Notes: generated by a model not told the origin, from the sequence alone. DNA of 64,000 bases from an uncultured Oscillospiraceae bacterium (GCA_900546265.1 URCA01000004.1:84228-148227), one strand, 5' to 3'. Shown: positions 8,008 through 16,933, counted from the stretch's first letter. Program-made: numbers and translations.

Positions 8008-8037
8008 TGCATGGCACGCGGCTTTGCGGATATACTA
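8008..8037 (+). promoter_or_regulatory. Possible sporulation (sigma-G-like) promoter for spoVAC-spoVAD
   Basis: TATACTA (8031-8037) differs from the sigma-G -10 consensus CATNNTA at one position. TGCATG (8008-8013) lies 17 bases upstream. No good sigma-A -35 is present. The link to sigma-G comes mainly from the forespore expression known for spoVA operons. Confidence 0.35.
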
Positions 8038-8067
8038 TGGTAGAAAATACAGAGAGGGGAATGCATC

Positions 8068-8514
8068 TTGGAGGTAACGGGACAGGAATACCGGCAGATG
8101 AACAAAAAGGTGGCGCCCAAGTCACCGGTTTTTACCAACTGCCTGAAAGCGTTTTTGATCGGCGGAGGCATCTGCACCCTGGCAGAGGTCATCGTGCAGC
8201 TGCTGCAGACCTATGCGGGCATGGAGCAGAAGGAGGCCCGGCTCGTCGGCTCCATCGCGCTGATCTTCCTGAGCATCCTGCTGACCGGTCTGAACGTCTA
8301 CGATAATATCGCCAAACATGCGGGCGCGGGCACGCTGGTGCCCATCACCGGCTTCGCCAATGCCGTCGCGGCCCCGGCCATCGAATTCAAAACGGAGGGC
8401 CTCGTCCTGGGCCTGGCGGCCAAGATGTTCACCATCGCCGGGCCGGTGCTGGTGTACGGCATCACCACGTCCATCGCGTATGGGCTGATCCTGTATATTT
8501 TGTCGTTGTTTTAG
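8068..8514 (+). CDS. spoVAC: Stage V sporulation protein AC
   Basis: SpoVAC, 148 residues, a membrane protein of the SpoVA channel, which moves Ca2+-dipicolinic acid into the forespore and releases it at germination. Membrane segments are visible at about 30-48, 62-80 and 118-145, with the family blocks 'FLIGGGICTLAE', 'LLTGLNVYDNIAKHAGAGTLVPITGFANA' (split here as two adjacent pieces) and 'EGLVLGLAAKMFTIAGPV'. I chose the TTG start at 8068 because GAGAGGGG lies 8 bases upstream and because the N-terminal length fits other SpoVAC proteins. An ATG at 8098 is the alternative. spoVAD follows after 11 bases. Confidence 0.92.
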   Translation: MEVTGQEYRQMNKKVAPKSPVFTNCLKAFLIGGGICTLAEVIVQLLQTYAGMEQKEARLVGSIALIFLSILLTGLNVYDNIAKHAGAGTLVPITGFANAVAAPAIEFKTEGLVLGLAAKMFTIAGPVLVYGITTSIAYGLILYILSLF

Positions 8515-8525
8515 GAGGGACCGTC

Positions 8526-9536
8526 ATGCCGGAAAGAAAAGGCCAGTTCACCGTTACTCTGTCCAGCCGCCCTACCATTCTGGGCTATGCCTCCGTGGTG
8601 GGAAAAAAGGAGGGCGAGGGGCCGTTGGGCCGCTATTTTGACTATATATTTGAGGACACGACTCTGGGGGAGAAGACCTGGGAAAAGGCGGAGAGCGCGC
8701 TGCAGCGGGAGGCGTTCACCCGCGCACTGGACAAGGCGGGGATGTCCCCCTCCCAGGTCAATTATCTGTTCGCGGGCGATCTGCTGAACCAGAACGTCGC
8801 CTCCACCTTCGGGCTGCGGGAATACAATGTCCCGCTGTTCGGCCAGTTCGGGGCCTGCTCCACCATGGCGCAGACGCTCGGCATGTCGGCCATCTTTGTG
8901 GACAGCGGGGCGGCGGATGTCTGCTGCGCCGTGACCTCCTCCCACTTCTGTTCGGCAGAGCGGCAGTTCCGCTTCCCGCTGGAATATGGCGGGCAGCGCC
9001 CGCCTACATCCCAGTGGACGGCCACGGCCTCCGGCGCCGCGGTGGTGGGCATGGGCGGCAGCGGCGTGCACATCGCGGCGGTCTGCGGCGGAAGGGTGAC
9101 CGACTTCGGCATCACCGACGCCAACAACATGGGCGCGGCCATGGCGCCGGCGGCGGCGGACACCATCTTCAATTTCCTGCAGGACACGTCCACCTCCCCC
9201 GACGACTACGATCTCATTGTCACCGGCGACCTGTCCAGCGTGGGAGGCGAGCTGCTGTGCGAGCTGCTCAGCCGCAAAGGCGTCAATCTTGGTAAGAATT
9301 ACACCGACTGCGGGCTGCTGATTTATGACCGCAACAAGCAGGACGTTCACGCCGGCGGTTCGGGCTGCGGCTGCTCGGCGGCGGTGCTCAATTCGTATAT
9401 TCTCAGCAAAATGGAGCGCAAGGAGCTGAACAGCGTGCTGTTCATCGGCACCGGCGCCCTGATGTCTCCCACCTCCTCCCAGCAGGGAGAGAGCATCCCG
9501 GGCATTGCCCATCTGGTGCATCTGGTCACGGCATAA
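8526..9536 (+). CDS. spoVAD: Stage V sporulation protein AD
   Basis: SpoVAD, 336 residues, the thiolase-fold, dipicolinate-binding soluble component of the SpoVA complex. Family features include 'GYASVVGKKEGEGPLG' near the N-terminus, 'FGQFGACSTMAQTL' in the central core, and the C-terminal 'FIGTGALMSPTSSQQGE'. It has a GGAGG SD and lies 11 bases after spoVAC, so the two are almost certainly cotranscribed. In most Clostridia a spoVAE gene follows directly. Here the operon stops after spoVAD at an inverted repeat and the next gene runs the other way, so spoVAE must be elsewhere or absent. Confidence 0.95.
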   Translation: MPERKGQFTVTLSSRPTILGYASVVGKKEGEGPLGRYFDYIFEDTTLGEKTWEKAESALQREAFTRALDKAGMSPSQVNYLFAGDLLNQNVASTFGLREYNVPLFGQFGACSTMAQTLGMSAIFVDSGAADVCCAVTSSHFCSAERQFRFPLEYGGQRPPTSQWTATASGAAVVGMGGSGVHIAAVCGGRVTDFGITDANNMGAAMAPAAADTIFNFLQDTSTSPDDYDLIVTGDLSSVGGELLCELLSRKGVNLGKNYTDCGLLIYDRNKQDVHAGGSGCGCSAAVLNSYILSKMERKELNSVLFIGTGALMSPTSSQQGESIPGIAHLVHLVTA

Positions 9537-9568
9537 AAAGCGGCCGGCGTACAAAGGTACGCCGGCCG
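9535..9568 (-). terminator. Terminator of the GH18-GH20 operon
   Basis: A perfect 12-bp stem, CGGCCGGCGTAC (9541-9552) with GTACGCCGGCCG (9557-9568), has a 4-base loop. On the minus strand it is followed by CTTTTT. On the plus strand it is followed only by a T-poor tract (TGCGTGGTTTT), so termination is strongest for the GH18-GH20 operon. Confidence 0.75.
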
Positions 9569-9577
9569 TGCGTGGTT

Positions 9578-11440
9578 TTAGAGCAGACCCGCGGTGGCGA
9601 TCCGCGTCCAGATGTTGCAGCTGATGGGATCCGGACTGCCGTCCTCCGTCCGGCAGTCGAAATAAAGACGCTCCTCCTCCAGCTCCTCCAGACGGGGCAG
9701 GGACCCCTCGGCGTAGGCGGCCACCCGGGCGGCGGCGGTTTTGCACCGCTGGATCATCCCGCCGACGCGGATGTCCTGCACCTCGAAGCCGAAGGGCTTG
9801 TTTTCCCGCATCCACTGCGTCTCGAGCGCCCTGCGGAAGTCTTCGGCGGCGGCCGTCACGGCGGGCAGGGTTTCCCGGGCCAGCCGGGCCAAGGCCGCCT
9901 TGTCTCCCGCGTCGTAAGCGGCCTTGAGCTGCAGCCCGATTTCACTCTTCAGGGACAGCACCCGGCATAAAGCGGCCAGCGTGTCGAACAGATAAGCGTA
10001 GGCTCCGGCCGCCGCGCCGGCTGTGGCCAGCCGCTCGGCAGTCTCGGCATAATAGGCGTTGTAGCCCGGCTGGACATGCTTGTCGAACAACCCGCAGAGC
10101 ACATCCTGAAACAGCAGGTATTTACAGGCGTTCAGCCCCATGGCGCGGGAATCGGTGAGCGGGACGTTGGGAGCCTCCAGCAGGCGGAACGCCTCTAGAG
10201 CCGCGCCGGTACAGGTTTTCAGCCGCTTGGCCAGCTGTTCGTCGGTCACTTCTCCATGGAAGTTGACCTCTGCGAAAAGCTGCAGCACCGGAAGAATGGC
10301 GAACAGGCTGGTTTCCCCGCCGTTGTCTCCCCAGGCGGTGGCAAAAACCTGCCCAATGCCGTTGTCTGCACAGGCGGATAGCGCCATGCGGGACACCCGC
10401 AGGCTGTGTTCCAGGCTGGGGGCGTAGCCCGTCCATTTCCACGCGCCGCCCGCAAATAGAACCGGGTTGGGGAACCGGAGATGCTTCTTGCAGTTGGCGT
10501 CGTACACCTCCTGGCTGGTGGCGTAGTAATCCCAGTAGACCAGCTCCACCCCTTCGGGCACCAGCTGGAGCTTCTCGGGCGGAATGGCCTCCTCGGTGTT
10601 GTAGCCGCCGCCTACCAGATGAAAGAACATATCGCTCCACATCATCGGGGTGAAGCCGTTCTCCCGGCAGATGGCGCATACCTTGTCCAGATGGCGGCAC
10701 ATCAGGGAGAAGCTGTCCGCCGGGCCGTGTATGTCCCGGTACCGGCCCCGGCCCAGATGGGCGGCCTCGTCCATGCCGATATGGATGCGCCTGCTGCGGA
10801 AGAGCCGCCGGCAGGCGCCGATCATGTCGGCGATTAACGCATAGGTGCGCTCATCGTCGGCCAGCAGAATGTCGTCAATGTCCCGGATGTCCCGATACGC
10901 GTCCCACTGCAGGGCCGATTGGAGATGGGCCAGCGTCTGGATGCACGGAACCAGCTCGATCCCGAAGCTGCTGGCATACTCGTCCAGCTCCCGCAGCTCC
11001 GTTTCCGTATACCGTCCCCGCATATAGCCGAAATAGGGCTGCCCTTCCACCGTATAGGTGTCCTCGGTGTACAGCATCAGGGTGTTGTGCCCCATCAAGG
11101 CCAGCTGCCGGATCAGCGTCTTGAGCGTCGGCAGGGAGGCCACTGCGTTGCGGGAGCAGTCCAGCATCAGGCCGTTGGTGGAAAAGCGGGGCGTTTCCAG
11201 CAGGGTGAAGCGGTCGAGATGGCTGTTTTCCACGGCCAAGCCGACACCCCGGTATAGAAAAGCCGGCTCCGAATACCGGATACAGATCCGGTTGCCCGCC
11301 TTTTTCACCTCCACCCCGTGTAAATCCTCGATATGCGCGGTGTATACCTCTACGCCGCCTTTGGCGTAGTGGATGCCGAGAGCGTCGTAGATTTCTTGCA
11401 GGGGGCGGCTGCCCGCCATGGTGCTGCTGGCGACATGCAT
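9578..11440 (-). CDS. Family GH20 beta-N-acetylhexosaminidase
   Basis: A 620-residue glycoside hydrolase of the GH20 type. Residues ~85-430 form the TIM barrel with the family's catalytic Asp-Glu pair at D224-E225 in 'IHIGMDEAAHLG'; other barrel landmarks are 'MLYTEDTY' and 'VYWDYY'. GH20 enzymes release terminal GlcNAc or GalNAc by substrate-assisted catalysis. No signal peptide is present, so it is cytoplasmic and would act on imported oligosaccharides. I chose ATG 11440, with AAAGGGAG upstream; the longer open frame overlaps the preceding GH18 gene. It is the second gene of an operon with GH18, 20 bases after that gene's stop. The C-terminal ~190 helical residues are typical of this subgroup. 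Confidence 0.88.
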   Translation of the reverse strand: MHVASSTMAGSRPLQEIYDALGIHYAKGGVEVYTAHIEDLHGVEVKKAGNRICIRYSEPAFLYRGVGLAVENSHLDRFTLLETPRFSTNGLMLDCSRNAVASLPTLKTLIRQLALMGHNTLMLYTEDTYTVEGQPYFGYMRGRYTETELRELDEYASSFGIELVPCIQTLAHLQSALQWDAYRDIRDIDDILLADDERTYALIADMIGACRRLFRSRRIHIGMDEAAHLGRGRYRDIHGPADSFSLMCRHLDKVCAICRENGFTPMMWSDMFFHLVGGGYNTEEAIPPEKLQLVPEGVELVYWDYYATSQEVYDANCKKHLRFPNPVLFAGGAWKWTGYAPSLEHSLRVSRMALSACADNGIGQVFATAWGDNGGETSLFAILPVLQLFAEVNFHGEVTDEQLAKRLKTCTGAALEAFRLLEAPNVPLTDSRAMGLNACKYLLFQDVLCGLFDKHVQPGYNAYYAETAERLATAGAAAGAYAYLFDTLAALCRVLSLKSEIGLQLKAAYDAGDKAALARLARETLPAVTAAAEDFRRALETQWMRENKPFGFEVQDIRVGGMIQRCKTAAARVAAYAEGSLPRLEELEEERLYFDCRTEDGSPDPISCNIWTRIATAGLL

Positions 11441-11460
11441 AATGGATTCTCCCTTTCGTG

Positions 11461-12462
11461 TTAACGCAATGCGTTGGCCATGACCCGTACCAGGCCATGA
11501 TCCTCGTCGTAGCTGTATTCCCAAATCATGATGCCGGCGATGCCGCTTTCCCGGACCAGACGGCACTTCTGCCGGAGGGACTCCTCGTCCTCGTAGGTGA
11601 TGAACGTGTCCCCGTTGAACAGATAGGGGGCCTTGGCATCGTCGTCCCAATAGCGGGTATAGCCCTGTTTGTCCACATAGTCCCGCATCAGCTGGGTGTA
11701 GCCGGGTCCGTAATCGCTCCCTTCTCCGGAAAAGGCGTGCAGGCCGTGATTCTCGTCCTGCACGTGCTTCCATTGACGGGAGTAAAAGGCGGCGCCGATG
11801 ATGATTTTGTCCAACGGCACGCCGTGGCGGTGAAACACCTCGATGTTTTCCGCCGCGCTGCCCTCGGTTTCCCTGTCCGTGGCCATGGGATAGGCGCAGG
11901 CATGGTGCATGGTGTAAGGGTTGTTGGCATTGATGTCGTAGGTCATCAAATTGACGTAATCGAGATAGGCGACCGATTCGCTCAGCTCCGTTATCTGGAA
12001 ATACCAGGTTTTGCAGCCCGCCGCAATGGACAGGGTACGGTGCCCCTCCAGCTTATCCAGCTCCTCCCGCAGCGCTTTCAGCAGCAGAGTGTGCCGGTGC
12101 CTTTCGGTGGGGTCGCCGTTTACCGTGGGGTATTCCCAGTCGATGTCCAGGCCGTCAAAGCCGTAAGCTTTCACGGCACCGGCCAAGTTGACCGCCAGGG
12201 CCCGGATGTCCGCCTCGGTGCGGGTGCCCGCCGGAAATCCGCCGTTTTCACCGCTGGCGGTGGTGAGGATCAAACGAATGCCGGGATTCACACGGCGGAT
12301 GTCCGCCATTCGTTTTAGGTTGGTCAGTTCGTCCAGGCATACCTGCGTGCCGTCCACCCGACCGAAGCCGATATACACGATGTCCAGCAGCCGGATGTCC
12401 TCTTCCGTCAGCATGGGGATCGCCTTGTTCGTGCAGTAGGTAGCGAGAAGGGGCTTGTTCAT
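11461..12462 (-). CDS. Family GH18 glycosidase (chitinase / endo-N-acetylglucosaminidase type)
   Basis: A 333-residue GH18 TIM-barrel enzyme. The DxxDxDxE catalytic motif is intact (FDGLDIDWEYP, acid E110), and barrel strands such as 'IVYIGFGRV', 'YVNLMTYDIN' and 'GIMIWEYSYD' match the family. No signal peptide is present. Such enzymes cut between GlcNAc residues in chitin-type or N-glycan cores; with the GH20 partner downstream it probably processes imported GlcNAc-containing oligosaccharides. I chose ATG 12462, with GAGGT upstream; the longer open frame starts in the promoter region. It is the first gene of the minus-strand operon and shares a regulatory region with the large ABC operon. 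Confidence 0.88.
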   Translation of the reverse strand: MNKPLLATYCTNKAIPMLTEEDIRLLDIVYIGFGRVDGTQVCLDELTNLKRMADIRRVNPGIRLILTTASGENGGFPAGTRTEADIRALAVNLAGAVKAYGFDGLDIDWEYPTVNGDPTERHRHTLLLKALREELDKLEGHRTLSIAAGCKTWYFQITELSESVAYLDYVNLMTYDINANNPYTMHHACAYPMATDRETEGSAAENIEVFHRHGVPLDKIIIGAAFYSRQWKHVQDENHGLHAFSGEGSDYGPGYTQLMRDYVDKQGYTRYWDDDAKAPYLFNGDTFITYEDEESLRQKCRLVRESGIAGIMIWEYSYDEDHGLVRVMANALR

Positions 12463-12503
12463 GGCAATGACCTCATTTCTATTAAAATAAAAAGGGTTCC
12501 CGT

Positions 12504-12518
12504 GCGAAATGTTTTGCG
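12504..12518. promoter_or_regulatory. GCGAAATGT-type operator candidate 1
   Basis: GCGAAATGTTTTGCG is an imperfect inverted repeat in the 5' UTR of the GH18 gene. The 9-mer GCGAAATGT recurs exactly at 12669-12677 and, inverted, at 12850-12858. A hairpin CGTGTGC/GCACACG overlaps its 3' edge (about 12517-12535). Confidence 0.45.
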
Positions 12519-12668
12519 TGTGCAAAGCGCACACGGCTCCCGTCGTTTTAGATAAAGAATAATACAGCCTGGCTGATTCAAGACAAAAAGCGAGATGAAT
12601 AAACATAATATCCTAAAAAAACGGTAGAACAGACGGAAAAATAGGGAGCTATAGGGGAAGACTCTAAT

Positions 12669-12714
12669 GCGAAATGTTTTTCTTTATAGTATCGGATATT
12701 TCGCGTCAAGTCAA
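12669..12714 (-). promoter_or_regulatory. Promoter of the GH18-GH20 operon with overlapping operator motifs
   Basis: On the minus strand, TTGACT (12709-12714) and TACTAT (12686-12691) are exactly 17 bases apart. A GCGAAATGT copy (12669-12677) lies near the expected transcription start, and a partial ATTTCGCG copy (12698-12705) lies within the spacer. Both positions suit repression. Confidence 0.6.
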
Positions 12715-12808
12715 TAGAAAATGCCGAATTTCTCTTGTTCTTTTCACAGAAATGGCTTGGTAAGAGAGAAAATGGTAAAATTTATTTTATTAATTGGTGG
12801 AAATACGG

Positions 12809-12837
12809 TTGACATTCCAATTACATTCGTCTATAAT
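12809..12837 (+). promoter_or_regulatory. Consensus sigma-A promoter of the eight-gene ABC operon
   Basis: TTGACA (12809-12814) and TATAAT (12832-12837), both perfect, are 17 bases apart. Transcription would start near 12844, leaving a leader of about 200 bases before the first gene. I see no gene in that leader. Confidence 0.85.
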
Positions 12838-12845
12838 GAACAAGA

Positions 12846-12860
12846 CGAAACATTTCGCGG
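12846..12860. promoter_or_regulatory. Operator candidate at the ABC-operon transcription start
   Basis: ACGAAACATTTCGCG contains CGAAA and TTTCG as a perfect inverted repeat with a 2-base centre. It includes the inverted GCGAAATGT 9-mer and lies just downstream of the TATAAT box, a classic repressor position. Confidence 0.5.
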
Positions 12861-13043
12861 TAATTTTCGCTGATATCCTTAATTTCCGCGAAGTGCAGGA
12901 ACTGAACAGGAGAGCGGCAGGGTAGAGTGAAAAACCGTTGTGCGCTTTGACGAAGGAAAGCGTCCGCCCACCGCCGCCGTTTTCGGCCAGAGAGCCATCC
13001 GTCCGGCTATCCAGCCAGAACATCATGTAGAGGTGACTGACCA

Positions 13044-15929
13044 TTGAAAAAGTTCCTTTCCGCCCTAAGCGTCCTGGCCATACTGATCACCATGACGGCG
13101 GTCGCCGGCGGCTCCGCTTTTGCTGAGGAAGCCGGCGCCGAACAGCCAGATATGGAGGTGTCCGATTCCCTCTCGTATGAGGCATTTTTGAAAGCGCATG
13201 AAAACGACGCCCGCCCCTCCGGCAGCATTCCGGTGGATATCGCCGCTTTTTCTTCTGAAGGCGGCGAGTTTAAAACCCAGGAGGGGTATCTCGGCAAGCC
13301 GGGCTTGTCCGTCTACACGGATGAGGATGGTTCCATCACCTTCCATGTGACGGTGCCGGCCGCCGGCCTATACGGCTTGCAGCTGGATTTCGTATCCGAA
13401 AACAAGCGGGGCGCCTCGGTGGAACGCAAGATCAAAATCAACGGCGAGTATCCCCACAAGGAAGCGGAGTCCCTGGTGTTTAACCGCTTGTATCGGGACG
13501 ATCCCGACGGGAAGGGGAAAACCGACGTCCAGGGCAACGACATCCGGCCCTCTCAGCTGGAGGTCAAGCAGTGGCAGGACGACGGCTTTATCCGCGATTC
13601 CCAGGGGTATTACATAACACCGCTGCTTTTCTACTTTAAAGAAGGGGACAACACCATCACCTTTGAGGCCACCAGCGAACCGCTGACCATCGCCAACCTG
13701 CGGCTGGCCAATGAGGAGGCTCGTCCGTCCTACGCCGAGCTGCAGGAAACTTACCGGCAGCAAGGGTATACGGCGGCCGGGACGGCTCCCATCATCATCC
13801 AGGGGGAGGACGCGGCGCTCAAATCGGATCCGGTTCTGTATCCCGTCACCGACAAGACCACCCCCACCACCGTCCCCTATGAAAAGAACAAGCAGAAGCT
13901 CAACGCCATCGGCGGCTACCGATGGCAGAACCCGCGGCAGTTCATTATCTGGAATTTCCATGTGGAAAAGGCGGGGCTGTACACCATTTCCATGAAAGCC
14001 CGTCAGAACGTCACCCGCGGCGTCAAATCCAACCGCGCGGTGTATATCGACGGCGTTATCCCCTGCAAGGAGCTGGAGGATTACCAGGTGGCCTTCGACA
14101 GCAAGTGGCAGATGCTGGAGTTGGGCGGCGGGGACGGCGCGTTTCAGCTGTATCTGACCGCCGGGGAGCATGAGTTGAAGATGGAGGTCACCCTCGGCGA
14201 GATGGCCGGGAAGATCAACGAAGTGCAGGATGTTCTGACCGAGCTCAACGGCATCTACACCAAAATTATGATGATCACCGGATCCAAGCCGGATACCATG
14301 CGGGATTATTATCTGGATACCCTCATTCCGGACGACATCGCCCGGATGGGCACGCTGGCCGACCAGCTGCAGGGGGTGGTGGACTGGTTCACCAGCTATA
14401 CCGGCGGCAAGGGACAGAACGTCTCCACGCTGAACACGGTCATCCGTCAGCTGCGGAAGATGGTGAAAAAGCCGGACGACATCGCCAAAAACCTGGATTA
14501 TTTCAAAACCAACATCGGTTCCCTGGGGACCTGGCTGAACACCGTGCAGCAGCAGCCTTTGGAAATCGATTATTTCGCCCTGGTTTCGTCGCCGAATCCG
14601 GAACTGCCCGCCGTCAACGCCGGGTTCTTCCAGCAAATCGGCTACGATCTGAATCAGTTTGTCCGTTCCTTCATCGACGATTACGCCAGCATCGGCAGCT
14701 CGCAGGAGGAGAATGCCGAACGGGAGAGCATCAAGGTGTGGCTGTCCACCGGCCGCGACCAGGCCCAGGCCCTGCGGAAAATCATCGATTCCTCCTTTGT
14801 CACCCAGCACAATATCGGCGTCAAGCTGGAGCTGGTGACCGCCGCCGCCCTGCTGCCCGCCACGGTGGCGGGGATCGGGCCGGACGTGGCGCTGAACATG
14901 GCGGACACCGAACCGGTCAACTACGCCATCCGCAACGCGGTCATCGATTTGACCCGGTTCCCGGACTATCAAGAGGTGGCCGCGCGGTTCCTCCCGGAAC
15001 GGCTGGTGCCCATGACCTTTGACGGCAAAGTGTACGCCCTGCCCGAAACCCAGACCTTCAACGTGCTGTTTTACCGCAAGGATGTGCTGGCCGACCTGGG
15101 GCTGAGCGTGCCCAAGACCTGGGAGGACATCATCGCTGCCATCCCGGTGCTGCAGAAGAACAATATGAGCTTTGCCATTCCGGTGTCCACCACCGCGCTG
15201 CCCCAGGCGGGCGTCTCCAGCTACTACACCATGCTGTATCAGATGGGCGGTCAGCTGTATAAGGATGGGGGCAAGACCTCCGACATGGATTCCGAAACCG
15301 GCCTGGCCGCGTTCAAGCAGTGGACCAACCTGTACGTCAATTACGACCTGCCCAAGGAATACAACTTCCTCGACCGGTTCCGCACCGGTGAGTATCCTCT
15401 GATCATGGCTGATTTTACCAACTTCAACAGCCTGACGGTTTCCGCGCCGGAAATCCGCGGCCTGTGGGGCTTCACCTTGGTGCCCGGCACGCTGAAGGAG
15501 GACGGAACCGTCGATCGCAGCGTGCCGTTCGGCGGCACCGACTGCTTCATCCTCAAGAATTCCTCCAACTACGAGGCGTCCTGGGAATTCCTCAAGTGGT
15601 GGACGGATACCGACGCGCAGATTCAGTACGGTACGGAAATGGAAAGCGTGCTGGGTGCCTCCGCCCGGCATCCCACCGCCAACCTGAACGCTTTTGAAAA
15701 GATTCCGTGGAGCAACGATCTATATAAGGTGCTGAAAGCCCAGATGCAGTGGGGGCGCGGCGTGGAGCAGGTTCCCGGCGGGTATTTCACCGGCCGGCAT
15801 CTGGACAACGCGTTCCGCAAGGTGGTCATCAGCAAGGAGGATCCCAAGGAAACCCTGTTTGATTACATCTATACCATCAACCAGGAATTGGCGGGCAAAC
15901 GCAAGGAATTCGGTCTGTCCGCGGATTAA
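13044..15929 (+). CDS. Large ABC-transporter substrate-binding protein with carbohydrate-binding-like N-terminus
   Basis: Exported protein of 961 residues. Residues 1-28 form a signal peptide ending AFA before EE. About 30-230 and 240-400 look like two beta-sandwich carbohydrate-binding modules (each with 'GLY' strand patterns such as 'AAGLYGLQLDFVS' and 'KAGLYTISMKARQN'). The last ~400 residues are a type-1 extracellular sugar-binding protein: 'FYRKDVLADLGLSVPKTWED', 'IIAAIPVLQKNNM', 'WEFLKWWTDTD'. Normal members have ~420-550 residues, so this is about double length. TTG is the start (13044), with AGAGGTG upstream. It is the first gene of the operon and should feed the two permeases that follow. 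It has no lipobox, so it may be held by another means. Glycan substrate is unknown. Confidence 0.85.
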   Translation: MKKFLSALSVLAILITMTAVAGGSAFAEEAGAEQPDMEVSDSLSYEAFLKAHENDARPSGSIPVDIAAFSSEGGEFKTQEGYLGKPGLSVYTDEDGSITFHVTVPAAGLYGLQLDFVSENKRGASVERKIKINGEYPHKEAESLVFNRLYRDDPDGKGKTDVQGNDIRPSQLEVKQWQDDGFIRDSQGYYITPLLFYFKEGDNTITFEATSEPLTIANLRLANEEARPSYAELQETYRQQGYTAAGTAPIIIQGEDAALKSDPVLYPVTDKTTPTTVPYEKNKQKLNAIGGYRWQNPRQFIIWNFHVEKAGLYTISMKARQNVTRGVKSNRAVYIDGVIPCKELEDYQVAFDSKWQMLELGGGDGAFQLYLTAGEHELKMEVTLGEMAGKINEVQDVLTELNGIYTKIMMITGSKPDTMRDYYLDTLIPDDIARMGTLADQLQGVVDWFTSYTGGKGQNVSTLNTVIRQLRKMVKKPDDIAKNLDYFKTNIGSLGTWLNTVQQQPLEIDYFALVSSPNPELPAVNAGFFQQIGYDLNQFVRSFIDDYASIGSSQEENAERESIKVWLSTGRDQAQALRKIIDSSFVTQHNIGVKLELVTAAALLPATVAGIGPDVALNMADTEPVNYAIRNAVIDLTRFPDYQEVAARFLPERLVPMTFDGKVYALPETQTFNVLFYRKDVLADLGLSVPKTWEDIIAAIPVLQKNNMSFAIPVSTTALPQAGVSSYYTMLYQMGGQLYKDGGKTSDMDSETGLAAFKQWTNLYVNYDLPKEYNFLDRFRTGEYPLIMADFTNFNSLTVSAPEIRGLWGFTLVPGTLKEDGTVDRSVPFGGTDCFILKNSSNYEASWEFLKWWTDTDAQIQYGTEMESVLGASARHPTANLNAFEKIPWSNDLYKVLKAQMQWGRGVEQVPGGYFTGRHLDNAFRKVVISKEDPKETLFDYIYTINQELAGKRKEFGLSAD

Positions 15930-16003
15930 TGTTTAACTTGATACAGATCGATTTTAACCGATATTGCAAAAATCAATATATCGAGGAAAGGTGCGGTTGA
16001 CGG

Positions 16004-16933
16004 ATGGCGAGTTCGTTTGCGGCCCGGCAGAAATCCAAATTAAAGTACAACTGCAAACAAGTGCGGCTCAACTGGGACGCCTACCTGTTCCTGCTGCCGT
16101 TTGCCCTGGTGTTCTGTCTGTTTACCCTAGCGCCGGTGGTGACCTCCCTGTGGTACAGCTTCACTTACTACAATATTCTGGAGCCGGCGACCTTTATCGG
16201 GTTTCAAAACTACATCAATTTGTTTTTGAACGACGAGATTTTTCTCATCGCGCTGAAAAATACCTTCCTCATCGCGGCGATTACCGGCCCGGTGGGATAC
16301 CTCGCGTCGCTGATGCTGGCCTGGTTCATCAATGAGCTGAAACCCATGCTGCGCTCCATCATGGTGGTGGTGTTTTACGCGCCCTCTATCTCCGGCGCCG
16401 CCTATCTCATCTGGACCATCCTGTTCAACGGCGACACGTATGGCTATGTCAACGCGATTCTGCTCAATCTGGGCGTCATCAACGCGCCGATCCAGTGGCT
16501 CACCGATGTCAGCTACATGATGTTCGTGGTCATTCTCGTGCAGCTGTGGATGAGCCTGGGCGCCGGGTTCCTGTCCTTTGTGGCTGGATTCCAGACTCTG
16601 GATAAATCCCAGTACGAGGCCGGATACATCGACGGCATCTCCAATCGATGGCAGGAGTTGTGGTTCATCACCCTGCCCGCCATGAAACCGCAGCTGATGT
16701 TCGGCGCGGTCATGTCCATCACCTCCGCCTTTGCGGTGGGGGACATCACGGTGGCCCTGTGCGGCAACCCCAGCACCGACTACGCGGTACACACAGTCAT
16801 CAACCATCTGAACGATTACGGCGGAACGCGGTTTGAGATGGGCTATGCCTGCGCCATCGCCACCATCCTGTTCCTGTCCATGATTGTGCTCAACGAAATC
16901 ATTCAGAAATTACTGAACAAGGTGGGGAGATAA
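16004..16933 (+). CDS. ABC sugar transporter permease (MalF/UgpA-like), importer 1
   Basis: Inner-membrane permease of 309 residues with six predicted transmembrane segments. The first is near residues 30-52. The cytoplasmic EAA-type loop that contacts the ATPase is 'YEAGYIDGISNRWQELWFIT' (about 205-225), characteristic of carbohydrate uptake family 1. It has AGGAAAGG upstream of the ATG. It lies 74 bases after the first substrate-binding protein and 3 bases before the MalG-like partner. No ATPase gene is in the operon, so a shared MsmX/UgpC-type ATPase encoded elsewhere must drive it. Confidence 0.9.
   Translation: MASSFAARQKSKLKYNCKQVRLNWDAYLFLLPFALVFCLFTLAPVVTSLWYSFTYYNILEPATFIGFQNYINLFLNDEIFLIALKNTFLIAAITGPVGYLASLMLAWFINELKPMLRSIMVVVFYAPSISGAAYLIWTILFNGDTYGYVNAILLNLGVINAPIQWLTDVSYMMFVVILVQLWMSLGAGFLSFVAGFQTLDKSQYEAGYIDGISNRWQELWFITLPAMKPQLMFGAVMSITSAFAVGDITVALCGNPSTDYAVHTVINHLNDYGGTRFEMGYACAIATILFLSMIVLNEIIQKLLNKVGR

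Noticed and set aside
8511..9815. 434-codon minus-strand frame across spoVAD
   Set aside because: The translation has no family similarity and runs through the terminator; spoVAD is unambiguous.
9578..11773. 731-residue version of the GH20 frame
   Set aside because: The extra residues overlap the GH18 gene in another frame and do not resemble GH20; the ATG at 11440 has its own ribosome-binding site.
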